Notes: generated by a model from the letters alone, not told the origin. A stretch of DNA of 59,665 nucleotides from Candidatus Frackibacter sp. WG13 (GCF_900114655.1 NZ_FOTT01000019.1:1-59665); one strand, 5' to 3'; counted from the first letter of the stretch, positions 31,836-41,907 are shown. A program made the numbers and translations.

Positions 31836-34800
31836 ATGAATAATGGTGTGGTTGGAGTTTTAAAAGAATCCAAAAGGATTAAGGATATAAAGCAAAATTT
31901 CAGTAAAAATTTGAATACTCAGTTGTCAATTAACTTATCAGCTTCACATAGGGCCTTTGTTATGGCAAACTTATATGAGGAACTGAAAGGAAAGAAATTA
32001 TTAATTACCTATAATTGGCAACGGGCTAATGACCTTTATGAAGAGTTATTAAGACTATTACCCGAGGATGAAATATTTCTATTTCCACAATTAGATATCT
32101 TACCTCATGAAAGAATAGAGACTGATATTTCAGTTAAGATTCAAAGATTAACAGTGTTAGAAAATTTAAAAACTATGAGTGACCTAATAGTTATTGTTCC
32201 TATTCAAGCTTTGCTTCAAGGGTTAACTCCAAAGGAAATATTCTTTGATTACCATTTTGAGATTAACATAGATGATAATATAGATTTAAAAGAATTTGGC
32301 AAACAGTTAATAGAACAAGGTTATGAGCGAGTCGATATGGTAGAGAACAAAGGTGATTTCAGTATCAGAGGTGGAATTATTGATATCTATCCTCTGACGA
32401 AAGATAATCCAGTAAGGATTGAACTCTTCGGTGATGAGATTGAATCAATTCGTGAGTTTGATTTAGCTACTCAACGTTCTATTAAAGACTTAAGTAATGT
32501 GAGTTTACCACCAGCGACAGAGATACTACTGAGTTCCATGACTTTAGATGAGGGAATTAAGAGTATAAGAGAACTATTAACTGCAACTAAAGAAGAAATT
32601 TTAGGAAAGGAAAATGAGAATGAAGCATCTGAGTTAGAAAAAAGAATAGAAGGAGATATTGAGAAATTAAGAGAAGGGATTATTTTTCCTGGGATTGAAC
32701 AGTATCTGCCTTCTATTTATAGAGAGATGTCTACTTTAATTGATTATTTTCAAGAAGGAGATTTAATCTTTGATGCTCCTAATCGAATTAGAGCTAAAGC
32801 TTTTAATATAATTGATGACCTTAACGAATTGAAGTTATCTTTATTAAAACAAGGAAGTATTTTAAAGAACTATGAAGAAAACTTTGTGCCTTTCGAAGAA
32901 TTATTATCTGATATTTATAATTATTCTAAACTATATTTGAGTACAGCGTCTAAGATTAAAGGTTTAAAGGTAGATAAAGAATTAGAGCTTAATATAGAAA
33001 AGCCTCAGGTATTTCATGGGCAGGTTAGTCAGTTTATTGATAGAGTAAAAGAATTGAAGGATGATAGATTTAAGGTTCTCATAACTCTATCTACTAAGAG
33101 TAAATGTAAAAGATTAGTTGATGCCTTAAAAGAGGAAGGGTTACCTGCTTTCTATGTAACTAAAGTTTCAGACCAAATTAAACCGGGGAATATAGTGGTA
33201 ACAACAGACACTTTACAAGAAGGAATAATTTTACCGGCAATAAAGTTCATCCTTTTTGCTGAGAATAATATCTTTAAACAGACTAAGAGGAAACGAAAAA
33301 GAAAGGTTAAGGCTTATGATCAGGGAGTTAAGATTTCTTCATTTGAAGAGTTGAATGTGAATGATTATGTTGTACATGAAAATCATGGGATTGGTAAATA
33401 TCTAGGGGTAAAGACTTTGGAAGTCCAAGGACATAGTCAAGATTATCTATTAATTAATTATGCTGATGAAGATAAATTATATGTTCCAACTGAGCAAGTT
33501 GATCTAATTCAAAAGTATGTGGGAACGAAAGGAGAAAAACCTAAACTATACAGTTTAGGAAGTAATGACTGGTCAAGGGTTAAGAAACGGGTTCAAGAAT
33601 CGGTTCAAGAGATGGCTGAAGGTCTATTAGAACTTTATGCTGAGCGAGAAGTGGCTAACGGATATGCTTTTTCTGAAGATACGGTATGGCAAAAAGAGTT
33701 TGAAGCGGACTTTCCATATGAGGAAACAGCTGACCAATTGAAAGCTATCCAAGAGGTTAAAGAGGATATGGAATCACCTCAGCCTATGGACCGTTTGCTT
33801 TGTGGCGATGTTGGTTATGGTAAGACAGAAGTGGCTATTAGAGCTGCTTTTAAGGCAGTTATGGACGGCAAACAAGTGGCCATGTTAGTACCAACAACTA
33901 TTCTGGCTCAGCAGCATCTTAATACATTTGTAGAAAGATTTGAAGATTATCCTGTTAATGTTGATATGTTAAGTAGATTTAGGACACCAAAATAACAAAA
34001 AGAAGTTGTTAAAAACTTAAAAAGAGGTTTAGTAGACGTTATAATTGGAACTCATCGCATCTTATCTTCGGATATTGAATTTAAAGACTTAGGATTACTA
34101 ATCGTTGATGAAGAACAACGTTTTGGGGTTAAGCATAAAGAGAAGTTAAAAGATATTAAAAGAAGTGTTGATGTCTTAACCTTAACTGCTACACCGATAC
34201 CAAGGACATTACATATGTCCTTGGTAGGAGTGAGAGATATGAGTTTAATTGAAACTCCTCCAGAAAATAGGTATCCGATTAGAACTTACGTCAGGGGATA
34301 TAGTCCTAACTTAGTTAGAGAATCGATTCAAAGAGAGTTAAATAGAGGTGGACAGGTCTATTTTGTTCATAATCGGGTGGCAGATATTGATAAAGTAGCT
34401 TCTCGCATCAAAAAGTTAGTACCCGAAGTAAAGTTAGCAGTAGCACATGGTCAAATGAGTGAAAGCCAACTAGAAAAGATTATGCTTGCTTTTTTAGAAG
34501 GAGAGTATGACTTATTAGTCTGTACTACAATTATTGAAACTGGCTTAGATATTTCTAATGTAAATACAATAATTATTAATAATGCTGATAAGATGGGGCT
34601 GTCACAGCTTTATCAACTTCGTGGTCGAGTAGGGAGGACTAATCGTGTTGCTTATGCTTATTTGCTTTATAAGAGTGACCAGATATTATCAGAGGTTGCG
34701 GAAAAGAGACTGCAGGCTATTAAAGAGTTTACCAATTTAGGTTCTGGTTTTAAAATAGCTATGCGCGACTTAGAGATTAGAGGTGCTGGTAATATTTTAG

Positions 34801-35360
34801 GTCCCGACCAACATGGTCATATTGAAGCTATTGGATTTTCGCTCTATTGTAAATTATTAGAACAGGCGATCAAGCAGTTAAAAGGGAAATCTGAAGAAGA
34901 AAGTGTAGAGGTTAATATTGATTTAGATATTGATGCCTATATTGCTGAGGATTATATTCCAGATTCCAAACAAAAAATAGAAATTTATAAAAAGATTTCG
35001 GGTATTATGGAACTAGAAGATGTAGCCGATATTAAAGATGAATTGGTGGATAGGTTCGGTGCTATCCCTCAACCAGTATTAAATTTGATTAAAATTGGAA
35101 AAATAAAAGTGTTAGCTTTAGATTTAGATGTAGGAAGTATCAAGTCTGAAGGAGAAGCAATAGTAGTTAAGTTTAATAGCGCCGATTATTTATTGGGAGA
35201 ACAGGTTATTGAATTGAGTAGAAAGTATGAAGGCCAAATTCGTTTTAGGGCTACAAAAGAACCGATTTTAAAATTAAAAGTGGTTAAGGATGAAACAAAG
35301 AATTTGGATACTCTAATTGATATCTTGAACTTTTTAAATAATACTCAGAATAGTAAATAG
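31836..35360 (+). pseudogene. mfd: Transcription-repair coupling factor Mfd, interrupted by an in-frame stop
   Basis: The reading frame matches Mfd over 1,174 residues, the usual length, but codon 720 is TAA (33993-33995) where the family has Glu in SRFR(T/S)xKEQ; one G-to-T change explains it. The frame continues unbroken after the stop (QKEVVKNLKRGLVDVIIGTH, DEEQRFG, LTATPIPRTLHMS, GRVGRTNR). Before it: UvrB-like N-terminus, RNAP-interaction domain (SFEELNVNDYVVHENHGIG), and Walker A GDVGYGKTE. A truncated product would keep Walker A but lose the DEEQ box and the second RecA lobe, so translocase activity should be lost. Mfd removes stalled RNA polymerase and recruits UvrA. Could be a true mutation, read-through or a sequence error. 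Confidence 0.93.
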
Positions 35361-35385
35361 TTGAAAAGGATAGAATATAAATGCC

Positions 35386-35495
35386 TTCCCTTCCATATAG
35401 AGGAGTCAATTTGATGTATAAATTATGAATTAGTACTATTTATTAGAGTTTGAGAATAAAAATATAAGATTAGCTATATACTATGAATGGAAGGG
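35386..35495. repeat. Long-range inverted repeat upstream of spoVT
   Basis: CCCTTCCAT near 35388 and ATGGAAGGG near 35487 form a 9-bp inverted repeat about 90 bases apart, framing the probable spoVT promoter region. The middle is AT-rich. Function unknown. Confidence 0.4.
35454..35483 (+). promoter_or_regulatory. Possible sigma-G-type promoter of spoVT
   Basis: GAATA (35454-35458), 18 bases, TATACTA (35477-35483), one mismatch from the sigma-G pattern GNATA...CATNNTA. spoVT is a sigma-G gene in B. subtilis. Confidence 0.4.
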
Positions 35496-35532
35496 TCTCT
35501 CAATAATTATAAATTAAGGAGGTGAAATCTGG

Positions 35533-35565
35533 TTGCAATTCTATCCATATTATAGAATTGTTTAG
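35533..35565 (+). CDS. Possible 10-aa leader peptide before spoVT
   Basis: The strong AAGGAGGTG ribosome site ends about 50 bases before the spoVT ATG, too far to serve it. It is ideally placed (8 bases) for TTG 35533, which opens MQFYPYYRIV followed by TAG. The same bases form a perfect hairpin, CAATTCTAT with ATAGAATTG. spoVT starts 11 bases after this stop with only a weak site of its own. Translational coupling or leader-peptide control is suggested. Confidence 0.4.
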   Translation: MQFYPYYRIV

Positions 35566-35576
35566 CCAGAAAGATT

Positions 35577-36137
35577 ATGAAGGCTACAGGAATAGTAAGA
35601 AGAATAGATGATTTAGGTCGGGTTGTAATTCCGAAAGAAATCCGGAGAACGATGCGTATTCGTGAAGGTGAACCGTTAGAGATATTTGTTGATCGAGATG
35701 GTGAAGTAATTTTAAAGAAGTATTCTCCAATTGGACAGTTAGGTGAATTTGCACAGGAGTATGTTGATTCATTACATGAGGTTACTGGCTATATAGCCTG
35801 TGTTTTGGATAGAGATGTAGTAGTTGCAGTTTCAGGAGCACCTGAAAAGAAGTTTTTAGATAAACCAATTAGTCAGGCAGCAGAAAAAGCTTTAGAAGAA
35901 AGAGAGACTATAGTAATGGAAGAGCCAGGAGAGCATGCCTTTTGCGAAGGGTGTAAAGGCGATGATGAAGACTGTAAGTTTAGTTCACAGGTATTAGCGC
36001 CTATTGTTTCTTCACAGGGTGATCCGTTAGGTGTGGTCGTTTTAAGTTCGCAAGACCCTAATGCAACAATGGGTGATTTAGAAACTAAATTAGCCAACAC
36101 TGCTGCTGGATTTTTAGCCAAACAGATGGAAGAATAG
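35577..36137 (+). CDS. spoVT: Stage V sporulation protein T
   Basis: 186 aa. The N-terminal AbrB-type DNA-binding domain (MKATGIVRRIDDLGRVVIPKEIRRTMRIREGEPLEIFVD; residues 1-50) is nearly identical to B. subtilis SpoVT, which fixes the start at 35577. A GAF-like C-terminal domain from about 55 contains a Cys cluster CEGCKGDDEDC near 121. SpoVT tunes sigma-G-dependent forespore genes and spore properties. The start codon lacks a good ribosome site nearby; the strong one is 50 bases upstream and seems to serve a 10-codon leader. Follows mfd as in Bacillus. Confidence 0.96.
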   Translation: MKATGIVRRIDDLGRVVIPKEIRRTMRIREGEPLEIFVDRDGEVILKKYSPIGQLGEFAQEYVDSLHEVTGYIACVLDRDVVVAVSGAPEKKFLDKPISQAAEKALEERETIVMEEPGEHAFCEGCKGDDEDCKFSSQVLAPIVSSQGDPLGVVVLSSQDPNATMGDLETKLANTAAGFLAKQMEE

Positions 36138-36149
36138 AGTAGTTTTAAG

Positions 36150-36179
36150 GGTGAGTCATCTTCTGGCTCACTTTTTTTT
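36150..36179 (+). terminator. Intrinsic terminator after spoVT
   Basis: GTGAGTCA (36151-36158) pairs with TGGCTCAC (36164-36171), followed by a run of T. Confidence 0.85.
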
Positions 36180-36279
36180 ATGAGTTAATAAAAAATAAAA
36201 GGGATTGAAGTAGATTATATTGAATTAGAAAATGATAAGATGGGCTCTAAAGTTAAAAGAAGAGAAAGGGAGTCAGTAG

Positions 36280-37887
36280 ATGGTTAAGAATAATAAACAA
36301 GGTTTTTTGCAAGGGGCTTTAGTCCTAACCTTAGCAGCATTTATTAGTAAATTCATGGGTCTATTTTATAGAGTTCTATTGACCCGTTTAATAGGTAAAC
36401 AAGGTATTGGACTCTATCAAATGGCTTATCCCATCTATACAACAATTTTAGTTATTTCTAGATCAGGTATTCCAGTAGCAATTTCAAAGTTAGTAGCAGA
36501 GAAAGTAGCAGAAGACAACCAAAAGAGTGCTTATAGAATCTTCAGAGTTGCTTTAAGCATTAGTTTTATATTAGGCTTAATATTTTCCTTTGGCTTAATA
36601 GTTACCGCTAAGCCTATTGCTCAGAATATATTAAGAGACCCGAGAGCATTCTATTCGGTTTTAGCTATTGCTCCGGCTATCTTTTTTGTTTCGATTATGG
36701 CTTCATATCGTGGTTTTTTCCAGGGATTACAGACAATGAATCCAACGGCTATCTCACAGATAGTAGAACAATTAGTCAGAATGACTACTATGTTATTACT
36801 GGCTTATCTCTTACTATCTAAAGGAATTAAATTTGCTTCAGCAGGTGCTGCGTTTGGTGCTGTTACCGGAGCGATTGCTGGTTTAACAGTCTTGCTTTAT
36901 ATTTACTATAAACATAAAAATGAAATTGATGAGTTCGCTTTAAGTGGACCAGGGGATAAATTGTCGATTAGTAAAATAATTAGTCGGTTAGCATCTCTAG
37001 CTTTTCCGGTGACCCTAGGTGCGTTAGTGCTACCATTAATGCAGTTTGTAGATGCTACTTTAATCCCTTGGCGATTACAGGTAGCAGGTTTTTCTATTAA
37101 TGAAGCAACCGGCTTATATGGAGATTTTGCTGGAATGGCAATGGTATTGGTTAATTTCCCTACAGTATTAACGGTTTCTTTAGCAGCTAGTTTAGTGCCA
37201 GCTATTTCTGAAGCTTTTGCTTTGGGAAAAGACAGATTGATTAAAGCTCGAACACAATCGGCTTTACGAATAACTATTTTTATCTGTTTGCCAGCGGCTG
37301 TCGGGCTATTAATATTAGCAACGCCTATTACTGATATGTTATTCGATGTTCCAGAAGCAGGAATTCCTCTCCGCTATGTATCTTGGGGAGTCATCTTCAT
37401 CTGTTTACAGCAGACTTCCTCTAGCATCTTACAAGGGATTGGTAAGACGGCGATTCCAGCTAGGAACTTATTCTTAGGAGCAGCATTGAATGCGGCTTTG
37501 AATTACCAACTAACATCAATTCCAGGCATAGGTATTCGCGGAGCAGCTTTTGCGACAGCTTCCGGTTTCTGTTTAGCTGCAGTTCTAAATTTGTTGGCTA
37601 TAGGGCGCTTAATAGGTTATAATTATAATTATCAGGATATGTTACTGAAACCGATATTATCTGTAGTAATAATGAGTTTAGCAATTATACCAATTTATAA
37701 TAAGACTATCAGTTTAGCAAATCATAATACTGTTGCTACTTTAACAGCAGTCTTTGCTGGAGCTTTAATTTATGGTCTGGTACTTATGATCAGTGGTGCA
37801 GTAAAAGAACGTGATATTAGGTTGATTCCTAAAGTTGGAGATAAATTAGCTGTGATCTTATTAAGAATTGGATTAGTGAGGGGATAG
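36280..37887 (+). CDS. MurJ/SpoVB-type lipid flippase (YabM-like)
   Basis: 535 aa, strongly hydrophobic with about 14 membrane segments. N-terminal GFLQGALVLTLAAFISKFMGLFYRVLLTRLIGKQGIGLYQMAYPIY is the hallmark of the MATE-like polysaccharide biosynthesis family (SpoVB, YabM, MurJ), with conserved Arg and Gly residues in the first helix pair. These proteins flip lipid-linked cell-wall precursors. Position after spoVT matches B. subtilis yabM; SpoVB itself is a paralogue needed for the spore cortex, and which role this one has is not decidable. The stop is one base before mazG, so the two are coupled. Ribosome site GAAAGGGAG. Confidence 0.9.
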   Translation: MVKNNKQGFLQGALVLTLAAFISKFMGLFYRVLLTRLIGKQGIGLYQMAYPIYTTILVISRSGIPVAISKLVAEKVAEDNQKSAYRIFRVALSISFILGLIFSFGLIVTAKPIAQNILRDPRAFYSVLAIAPAIFFVSIMASYRGFFQGLQTMNPTAISQIVEQLVRMTTMLLLAYLLLSKGIKFASAGAAFGAVTGAIAGLTVLLYIYYKHKNEIDEFALSGPGDKLSISKIISRLASLAFPVTLGALVLPLMQFVDATLIPWRLQVAGFSINEATGLYGDFAGMAMVLVNFPTVLTVSLAASLVPAISEAFALGKDRLIKARTQSALRITIFICLPAAVGLLILATPITDMLFDVPEAGIPLRYVSWGVIFICLQQTSSSILQGIGKTAIPARNLFLGAALNAALNYQLTSIPGIGIRGAAFATASGFCLAAVLNLLAIGRLIGYNYNYQDMLLKPILSVVIMSLAIIPIYNKTISLANHNTVATLTAVFAGALIYGLVLMISGAVKERDIRLIPKVGDKLAVILLRIGLVRG

Positions 37888-37888
37888 A

Positions 37889-39376
37889 ATGTTAGATAAA
37901 GAGTTAGGTAACTTAAAAGTAATCGGTTTAGGACCAGGTAAGATAGATCACCTAACTTTGGGTGCCTATGAAGCATTACAGAGAGTAGACAAGCTTTTTT
38001 TAAGAACTAGAGAGCATCCGATTGTTGAACAATTATCAACAAGAGATATTGAATTTAAAACCTTCGATTCTATTTATAATGACGAAGAGAACTTCAATGA
38101 TGTATATGAGAAGATTAAAGAAGTATTAATAACTCAATTAAAAGAAGGCTTGGATGTTGGTTATGCAGTACCTGGCAACCCTTTAGTAGCGGAAGAATCA
38201 GTTCGAAAATTATTAGCAGAAGTAGATCCAGGAAAGATAGGGATTATTTCCGGGGAAAGTTTTTTAGATGTGATCTTTACTTCTTTGAATATAGATCCAA
38301 TAGAGGGTTTACAGGTGCTAGATAGTTTAAGCTTTACAAAAGGAGATTTATCAACTAATCAACATTTAATGTTGACTCAATTTTATAATCAGTTAGTCGC
38401 ATCTAATGTAAAATTGACTTTACTTGAGGTTTATCCGGAAGATCATTCAGTCGTTATTATTAAGGCAGCGGGAATATCTGAGTTAGAGAAAAGAGTAGAA
38501 GTTCCTTTATATGAATTAGATAGAGTTAAGTGGATAGACCATTTAACCTCTGTTTACATTCCACCTCTAAAAGGGAAAGTTGAAGGCAATTTAAATCAAA
38601 TGGAAGAATTTAATACATTAGTAAAGATTATGGAAAAGCTAAGAGCAGATGATGGTTGCCCGTGGGATTTGAAACAGGATCATAATACTTTACGACCTTA
38701 TTTAATTGAAGAGACCTATGAAGTCTTAGAGAGGATAGAGAATGAAGATATTTTAGGTTTATGTGAGGAGATAGGTGACCTCTTATTACAGGTTGTTTTT
38801 CATGCTCAAATAGCTAAGGAGAATGATGAGTTTGATATTGAGGATGTTATTTATAGTATCAGTGATAAGATGATAAGACGTCATCCTCATGTCTTTGGAA
38901 CCGAAAAGTTAAAAACAGCAGATGCTGTTTTAGATAGGTGGGAGGATATCAAAGCAGTTGAAAAGAACGATACTACAGATGATACAGAAACAATTTTAGC
39001 AGTTACAGAAGGATTACCAGCCCTAATGGAAGCCCAGAAGATACAAAAGAAGGCGGCAGAAGTTGGGTTTGATTGGCCTAGTATTAAAGGGACTCTAAAT
39101 AAACTTGAAGAAGAGCTAATAGAGTTCAAAGCGGCATTAAAAAGTGAAGATAAAGATAAGATTAGAGATGAATTAGGTGATCTACTATTTGCTATCGTAA
39201 ATGTAGGTAGATTTTTAGATTTCCACTTAGAATTAGTCTTAAAAGATGCTACAAATAAGTTTAAAAGAAGATTTTCGTATATAGAATCAGCATTAAAAAA
39301 AGAAGAAGCAAAATTCAAGGATAAGTCCTTAGAAGAATTAGAAGAGCTATGGCGAGAAGCGAAGAAAGAGGAGTAA
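37889..39376 (+). CDS. mazG: YabN-type fusion: tetrapyrrole methylase-like domain plus MazG
   Basis: 495 aa. The N-terminal domain (about 1-220) is a SAM-dependent tetrapyrrole-methylase fold with VIGLGPGKIDHLTLGAYEAL and YAVPGNPLVAEESV. The C-terminal MazG domain (about 240-490) has CPWDLKQDHNTLRPYLIEETYE, EEIGDLLLQVVFHAQIA and a second ELGDLLFAIVNVGRFL repeat, supplying the EExxE...ExxD metal ligands of NTP pyrophosphohydrolases. The MazG half clears non-canonical NTPs; the methylase half has no known substrate. The fusion and its place after yabM match B. subtilis yabN. GTG/ATG overlap is avoided by one base. Confidence 0.94.
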   Translation: MLDKELGNLKVIGLGPGKIDHLTLGAYEALQRVDKLFLRTREHPIVEQLSTRDIEFKTFDSIYNDEENFNDVYEKIKEVLITQLKEGLDVGYAVPGNPLVAEESVRKLLAEVDPGKIGIISGESFLDVIFTSLNIDPIEGLQVLDSLSFTKGDLSTNQHLMLTQFYNQLVASNVKLTLLEVYPEDHSVVIIKAAGISELEKRVEVPLYELDRVKWIDHLTSVYIPPLKGKVEGNLNQMEEFNTLVKIMEKLRADDGCPWDLKQDHNTLRPYLIEETYEVLERIENEDILGLCEEIGDLLLQVVFHAQIAKENDEFDIEDVIYSISDKMIRRHPHVFGTEKLKTADAVLDRWEDIKAVEKNDTTDDTETILAVTEGLPALMEAQKIQKKAAEVGFDWPSIKGTLNKLEEELIEFKAALKSEDKDKIRDELGDLLFAIVNVGRFLDFHLELVLKDATNKFKRRFSYIESALKKEEAKFKDKSLEELEELWREAKKEE

Positions 39377-39399
39377 TTAAATCAAGGAGGAAGATTAGA

Positions 39400-40560
39400 A
39401 TGAAAATGTTCAACAAGAAATTGATAACTTGTATTTTAATAGTTAGTAGTCTCTTGATGATGACCTTACCAGCATTTGCAGTTGGCTTTGATGTTGAAGC
39501 TAAGTCAGCAATCTTAATGGAAGCAGAAACAGGACAAGTCTTATTTGCTAAAAATAAAGATAAAGAACTTCCACCGGCTAGTATGACTAAGATTATGACG
39601 CTATTATTAGCAATGGAAGCTATAGATTCAGGACAGTTCACTCTAGATGATACAGTTATTACTAGTGAATTTGCATCTTCAATGGGTGGTTCCCAAATTT
39701 ACTTGGCTCCGAAAGAGAAGATGAAAGTAAGGACATTATTAGAAGCGATAGCTATTGCTTCGGCGAATGATGCTTGTGTAGCGATTGGGGAATATATTGG
39801 CGGAACAGAAGGTAGTTTTGTAGCGATGATGAATCAAAAGGTTAAAGAATTAGACTTAAAGCATACTAATTTTGTAAATAGTACTGGCTTGCCTACTGAC
39901 GATGGAGAACATTATAGTAGTGCGTATGATTTGGCTGTAATGGCTAGAGGATTAGTTACTAAGCATCCAAAAGTTTTAGATTGGACTAGTACTTGGATAG
40001 ATACAATTAGAGATGGGGAATTTACTCTTTATAATACTAATGGTTTAATTGAATATTATCCAGGTGCTGATGGCCTTAAGACCGGGTGGACAGATGAGGC
40101 TGGTTATTGTTTGACGGCTACAGCTAAAAGAGATGGTATGAGATTAATCTCAGTAGTAATGCAGACGGATAGTAAAAAAAGTCGAGTTGAAGAATCAGCT
40201 AAATTATTGAGTTATGGATTTAGTAGATTTGATTTAACAAAAGTGGTAAGTAAGGGAGAGAATATAGGGGAAGTTAAGGTAAAGAATGGTGAAAAATTGA
40301 AGGTAGCCGTAGAAACAGCAAAAGACTTACAAGCAGTTGTCAAAACTGGAGATGGTGAAATTGAGCGAGATGTTAAATTGAATAAAGAAGTAGAAGCACC
40401 AATTAAGCAAGGAGAAACTGTAGGTAAGTTAGTATTAACTCAGCAAGATAGAAAGGTAGGTACAGTAAACTTAGTTGCTAGTAAAAGTGTAAAGAAAGCA
40501 AGTTTATTGACTAGATTAATTAGAATGATTAAAGAGTTTCTATTAGGCTTTTTTAAATAA
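39400..40560 (+). CDS. dacF: D-alanyl-D-alanine carboxypeptidase (DacF-like)
   Basis: 386 aa from ATG 39400 with AAGGAGG at 7-base spacing. Signal peptide to about residue 27 (LLMMTLPAFA). Penicillin-binding motifs SMTK (61-64, catalytic Ser61), SAN (121-123) and KTG (227-229), then a PBP5-type C-terminal beta domain and an amphipathic tail (LLTRLIRMIKEFLLGFFK) that anchors it to the membrane. Trims the terminal D-Ala of peptidoglycan stem peptides; DacF works in spore cortex maturation in Bacillus. It is not part of the canonical yab cluster and sits directly with a SpoIID-like gene, suggesting a sporulation wall pair. Confidence 0.92.
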   Translation: MKMFNKKLITCILIVSSLLMMTLPAFAVGFDVEAKSAILMEAETGQVLFAKNKDKELPPASMTKIMTLLLAMEAIDSGQFTLDDTVITSEFASSMGGSQIYLAPKEKMKVRTLLEAIAIASANDACVAIGEYIGGTEGSFVAMMNQKVKELDLKHTNFVNSTGLPTDDGEHYSSAYDLAVMARGLVTKHPKVLDWTSTWIDTIRDGEFTLYNTNGLIEYYPGADGLKTGWTDEAGYCLTATAKRDGMRLISVVMQTDSKKSRVEESAKLLSYGFSRFDLTKVVSKGENIGEVKVKNGEKLKVAVETAKDLQAVVKTGDGEIERDVKLNKEVEAPIKQGETVGKLVLTQQDRKVGTVNLVASKSVKKASLLTRLIRMIKEFLLGFFK

Positions 40561-40570
40561 TGAGATGAAT

Positions 40571-40620
40571 AATCCCCTTCATTTACAGACAGAATAAGAC
40601 TAAAAGTAATGAGGGGGATT
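40571..40620 (+). promoter_or_regulatory. Hairpin covering the ribosome site of the SpoIID-like gene
   Basis: AATCCCCTTCATT (40571-40583) pairs over 13 bp (one G-T) with AATGAGGGGGATT (40608-40620). The 3' arm is the GAGGGGG ribosome site for TTG 40625. This could sequester translation, act as a weak terminator after dacF, or both. Confidence 0.6.
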
Positions 40621-40624
40621 AAAT

Positions 40625-41587
40625 TTGAAAAGAATCAAATTCAAGTTCATGATTGGTATTCTATTAATTATGACGTTAGCATTATTTAGTGGTTGTGCAC
40701 AGAATCAACAACAAGGAAAGCCGAAAGTAAAAGGTATTACTGATGAGAATGTTAAGCAGATAGAAGAACCTACGCTTAAAGTCAAGACTACAGAGGGACA
40801 GACGAAGACTATGAAGATGGAAGAGTATATTATGGGTGTTGTGGCTGGAGAAATGAAGAAAGATTGGCCTTTAGATGCCTATGGAGCACAGGCAATTATA
40901 GCTCGAACTTTTGCGATGAAGAGACTTGAAGATAAAGGAACAAATGTAATTAGCGGTAGTCATAAAGAGGCACAAGCATATCGTCCACAGAATATTGATG
41001 ATAAGATTAAGAAAGCTGTCCAGAAGACAAGAGGTGAAGTTATTATTTATGAAGGTGACTATATTAATGGTTGGTTCCACTCTAGTGCGGGAGGAGAAAC
41101 AACTAGTGCTAAGGTAGGGTTAGCCTATAGTAAACCTGAACCACCATATATAGTTAGTGTTAAATCTCCAGATCAAGAAGCACCGGAGGATATAAGGTCA
41201 TGGTCTGTTTCATTTGGTAAGGATAAAATAATAGAGGTACTAAAGCAGGCAGGAGTTAAGAGTGTGAAAGCTATTGAAGATATAGAGATTCTAAATAAAG
41301 ATAAGACAGGACGGGCTATAGATTTAGCAATCAAGTATGATGGTAGAACAAAGAAGATGAAAGCAGCTAGTTTTCGAACTTCAATCGGTCCAGATAAGTT
41401 AAAGTCGACGCTGATAAAGTCTATTGAAGTTGCTGGTAATGAAGTGACTTTTAAAGGAAGCGGTTATGGACATGGGGTAGGAATGAGTCAATGGGGAGCA
41501 TTTGCTATGGCCAAGGAAGGAAAGAGTCCCGAAGAAATTATTGATCATTATTATAAAGATGTTAATATTGCTAAGAAGTGGGAATAA
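40625..41587 (+). CDS. SpoIID/LytB-domain lipoprotein
   Basis: 320 aa from TTG 40625. Lipoprotein signal peptide with lipobox LFSGC (Cys about residue 23). SpoIID domain: EEYIMGVVAGEM near 68, AYGAQAIIARTFAM near 86, GWFHSSAGGETTSA near 150 and the C-terminal SGYGHGVGMSQWGAFAMA with FRTSIGPDKLKST. SpoIID-type enzymes are lytic transglycosylases; SpoIID drives engulfment with SpoIIP and SpoIIM. It may be a LytB/SpoIID-like paralogue rather than true SpoIID, because it is a lipoprotein and sits outside the usual spoIID locus. Translation may be held by the hairpin at 40571-40620. Confidence 0.9.
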   Translation: MKRIKFKFMIGILLIMTLALFSGCAQNQQQGKPKVKGITDENVKQIEEPTLKVKTTEGQTKTMKMEEYIMGVVAGEMKKDWPLDAYGAQAIIARTFAMKRLEDKGTNVISGSHKEAQAYRPQNIDDKIKKAVQKTRGEVIIYEGDYINGWFHSSAGGETTSAKVGLAYSKPEPPYIVSVKSPDQEAPEDIRSWSVSFGKDKIIEVLKQAGVKSVKAIEDIEILNKDKTGRAIDLAIKYDGRTKKMKAASFRTSIGPDKLKSTLIKSIEVAGNEVTFKGSGYGHGVGMSQWGAFAMAKEGKSPEEIIDHYYKDVNIAKKWE

Positions 41588-41604
41588 ACCCACTTCTTTT
41601 TTTG
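41573..41604 (+). terminator. Intrinsic terminator after SpoIID-like gene
   Basis: AAGAAGTGGG (41573-41582) pairs with CCCACTTCTT (41589-41598), followed by a T-run. The 5' arm overlaps the end of the gene. Confidence 0.9.
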
Positions 41605-41907
41605 TTGGCAGGAATATTCTAATTAAAATAAAAATATTTTAATTAGAAAGAAGGAATTTATATAAAGTTAAAGAAATAATCAAATGAGTGACGAAGTTGA
41701 TTCAGTTAAGCAGAAATACAATTTATATGATGAAAATGATATATATGGAAGGAGGGAGAGTAGGCGAGAAGCTAAAGTGAGTTGAAATTGATGGGATAAT
41801 ATTAGTATTTAGAAGAGAGGATTAAGTAGATATAATTTAGAAGAGATTAGCAAGAAGAGAAGAAATAATTGTATAAAAATAATAAATACGAGGAGTGAGT
41901 AGTAAGT
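41605..41907. other. Purine-rich intergenic region
   Basis: 303 bases with no supported gene. A 33-codon frame at 41684-41785 lacks a ribosome site, and GGAAGGAGGGAG at about 41750 has no start codon at the right distance. It probably holds the transporter's leader and promoter; no clear promoter hexamers are visible. Confidence 0.5.

Noticed and set aside
34200-34224. Perfect 10-bp inverted repeat CCAAGGACAT / ATGTCCTTGG inside mfd
   Set aside because: It encodes the conserved PRTLHMSL segment of Mfd, so codon constraint explains it; no regulatory context.
41684-41785. 33-codon frame before the NSS transporter
   Set aside because: No ribosome site and no recognisable product.
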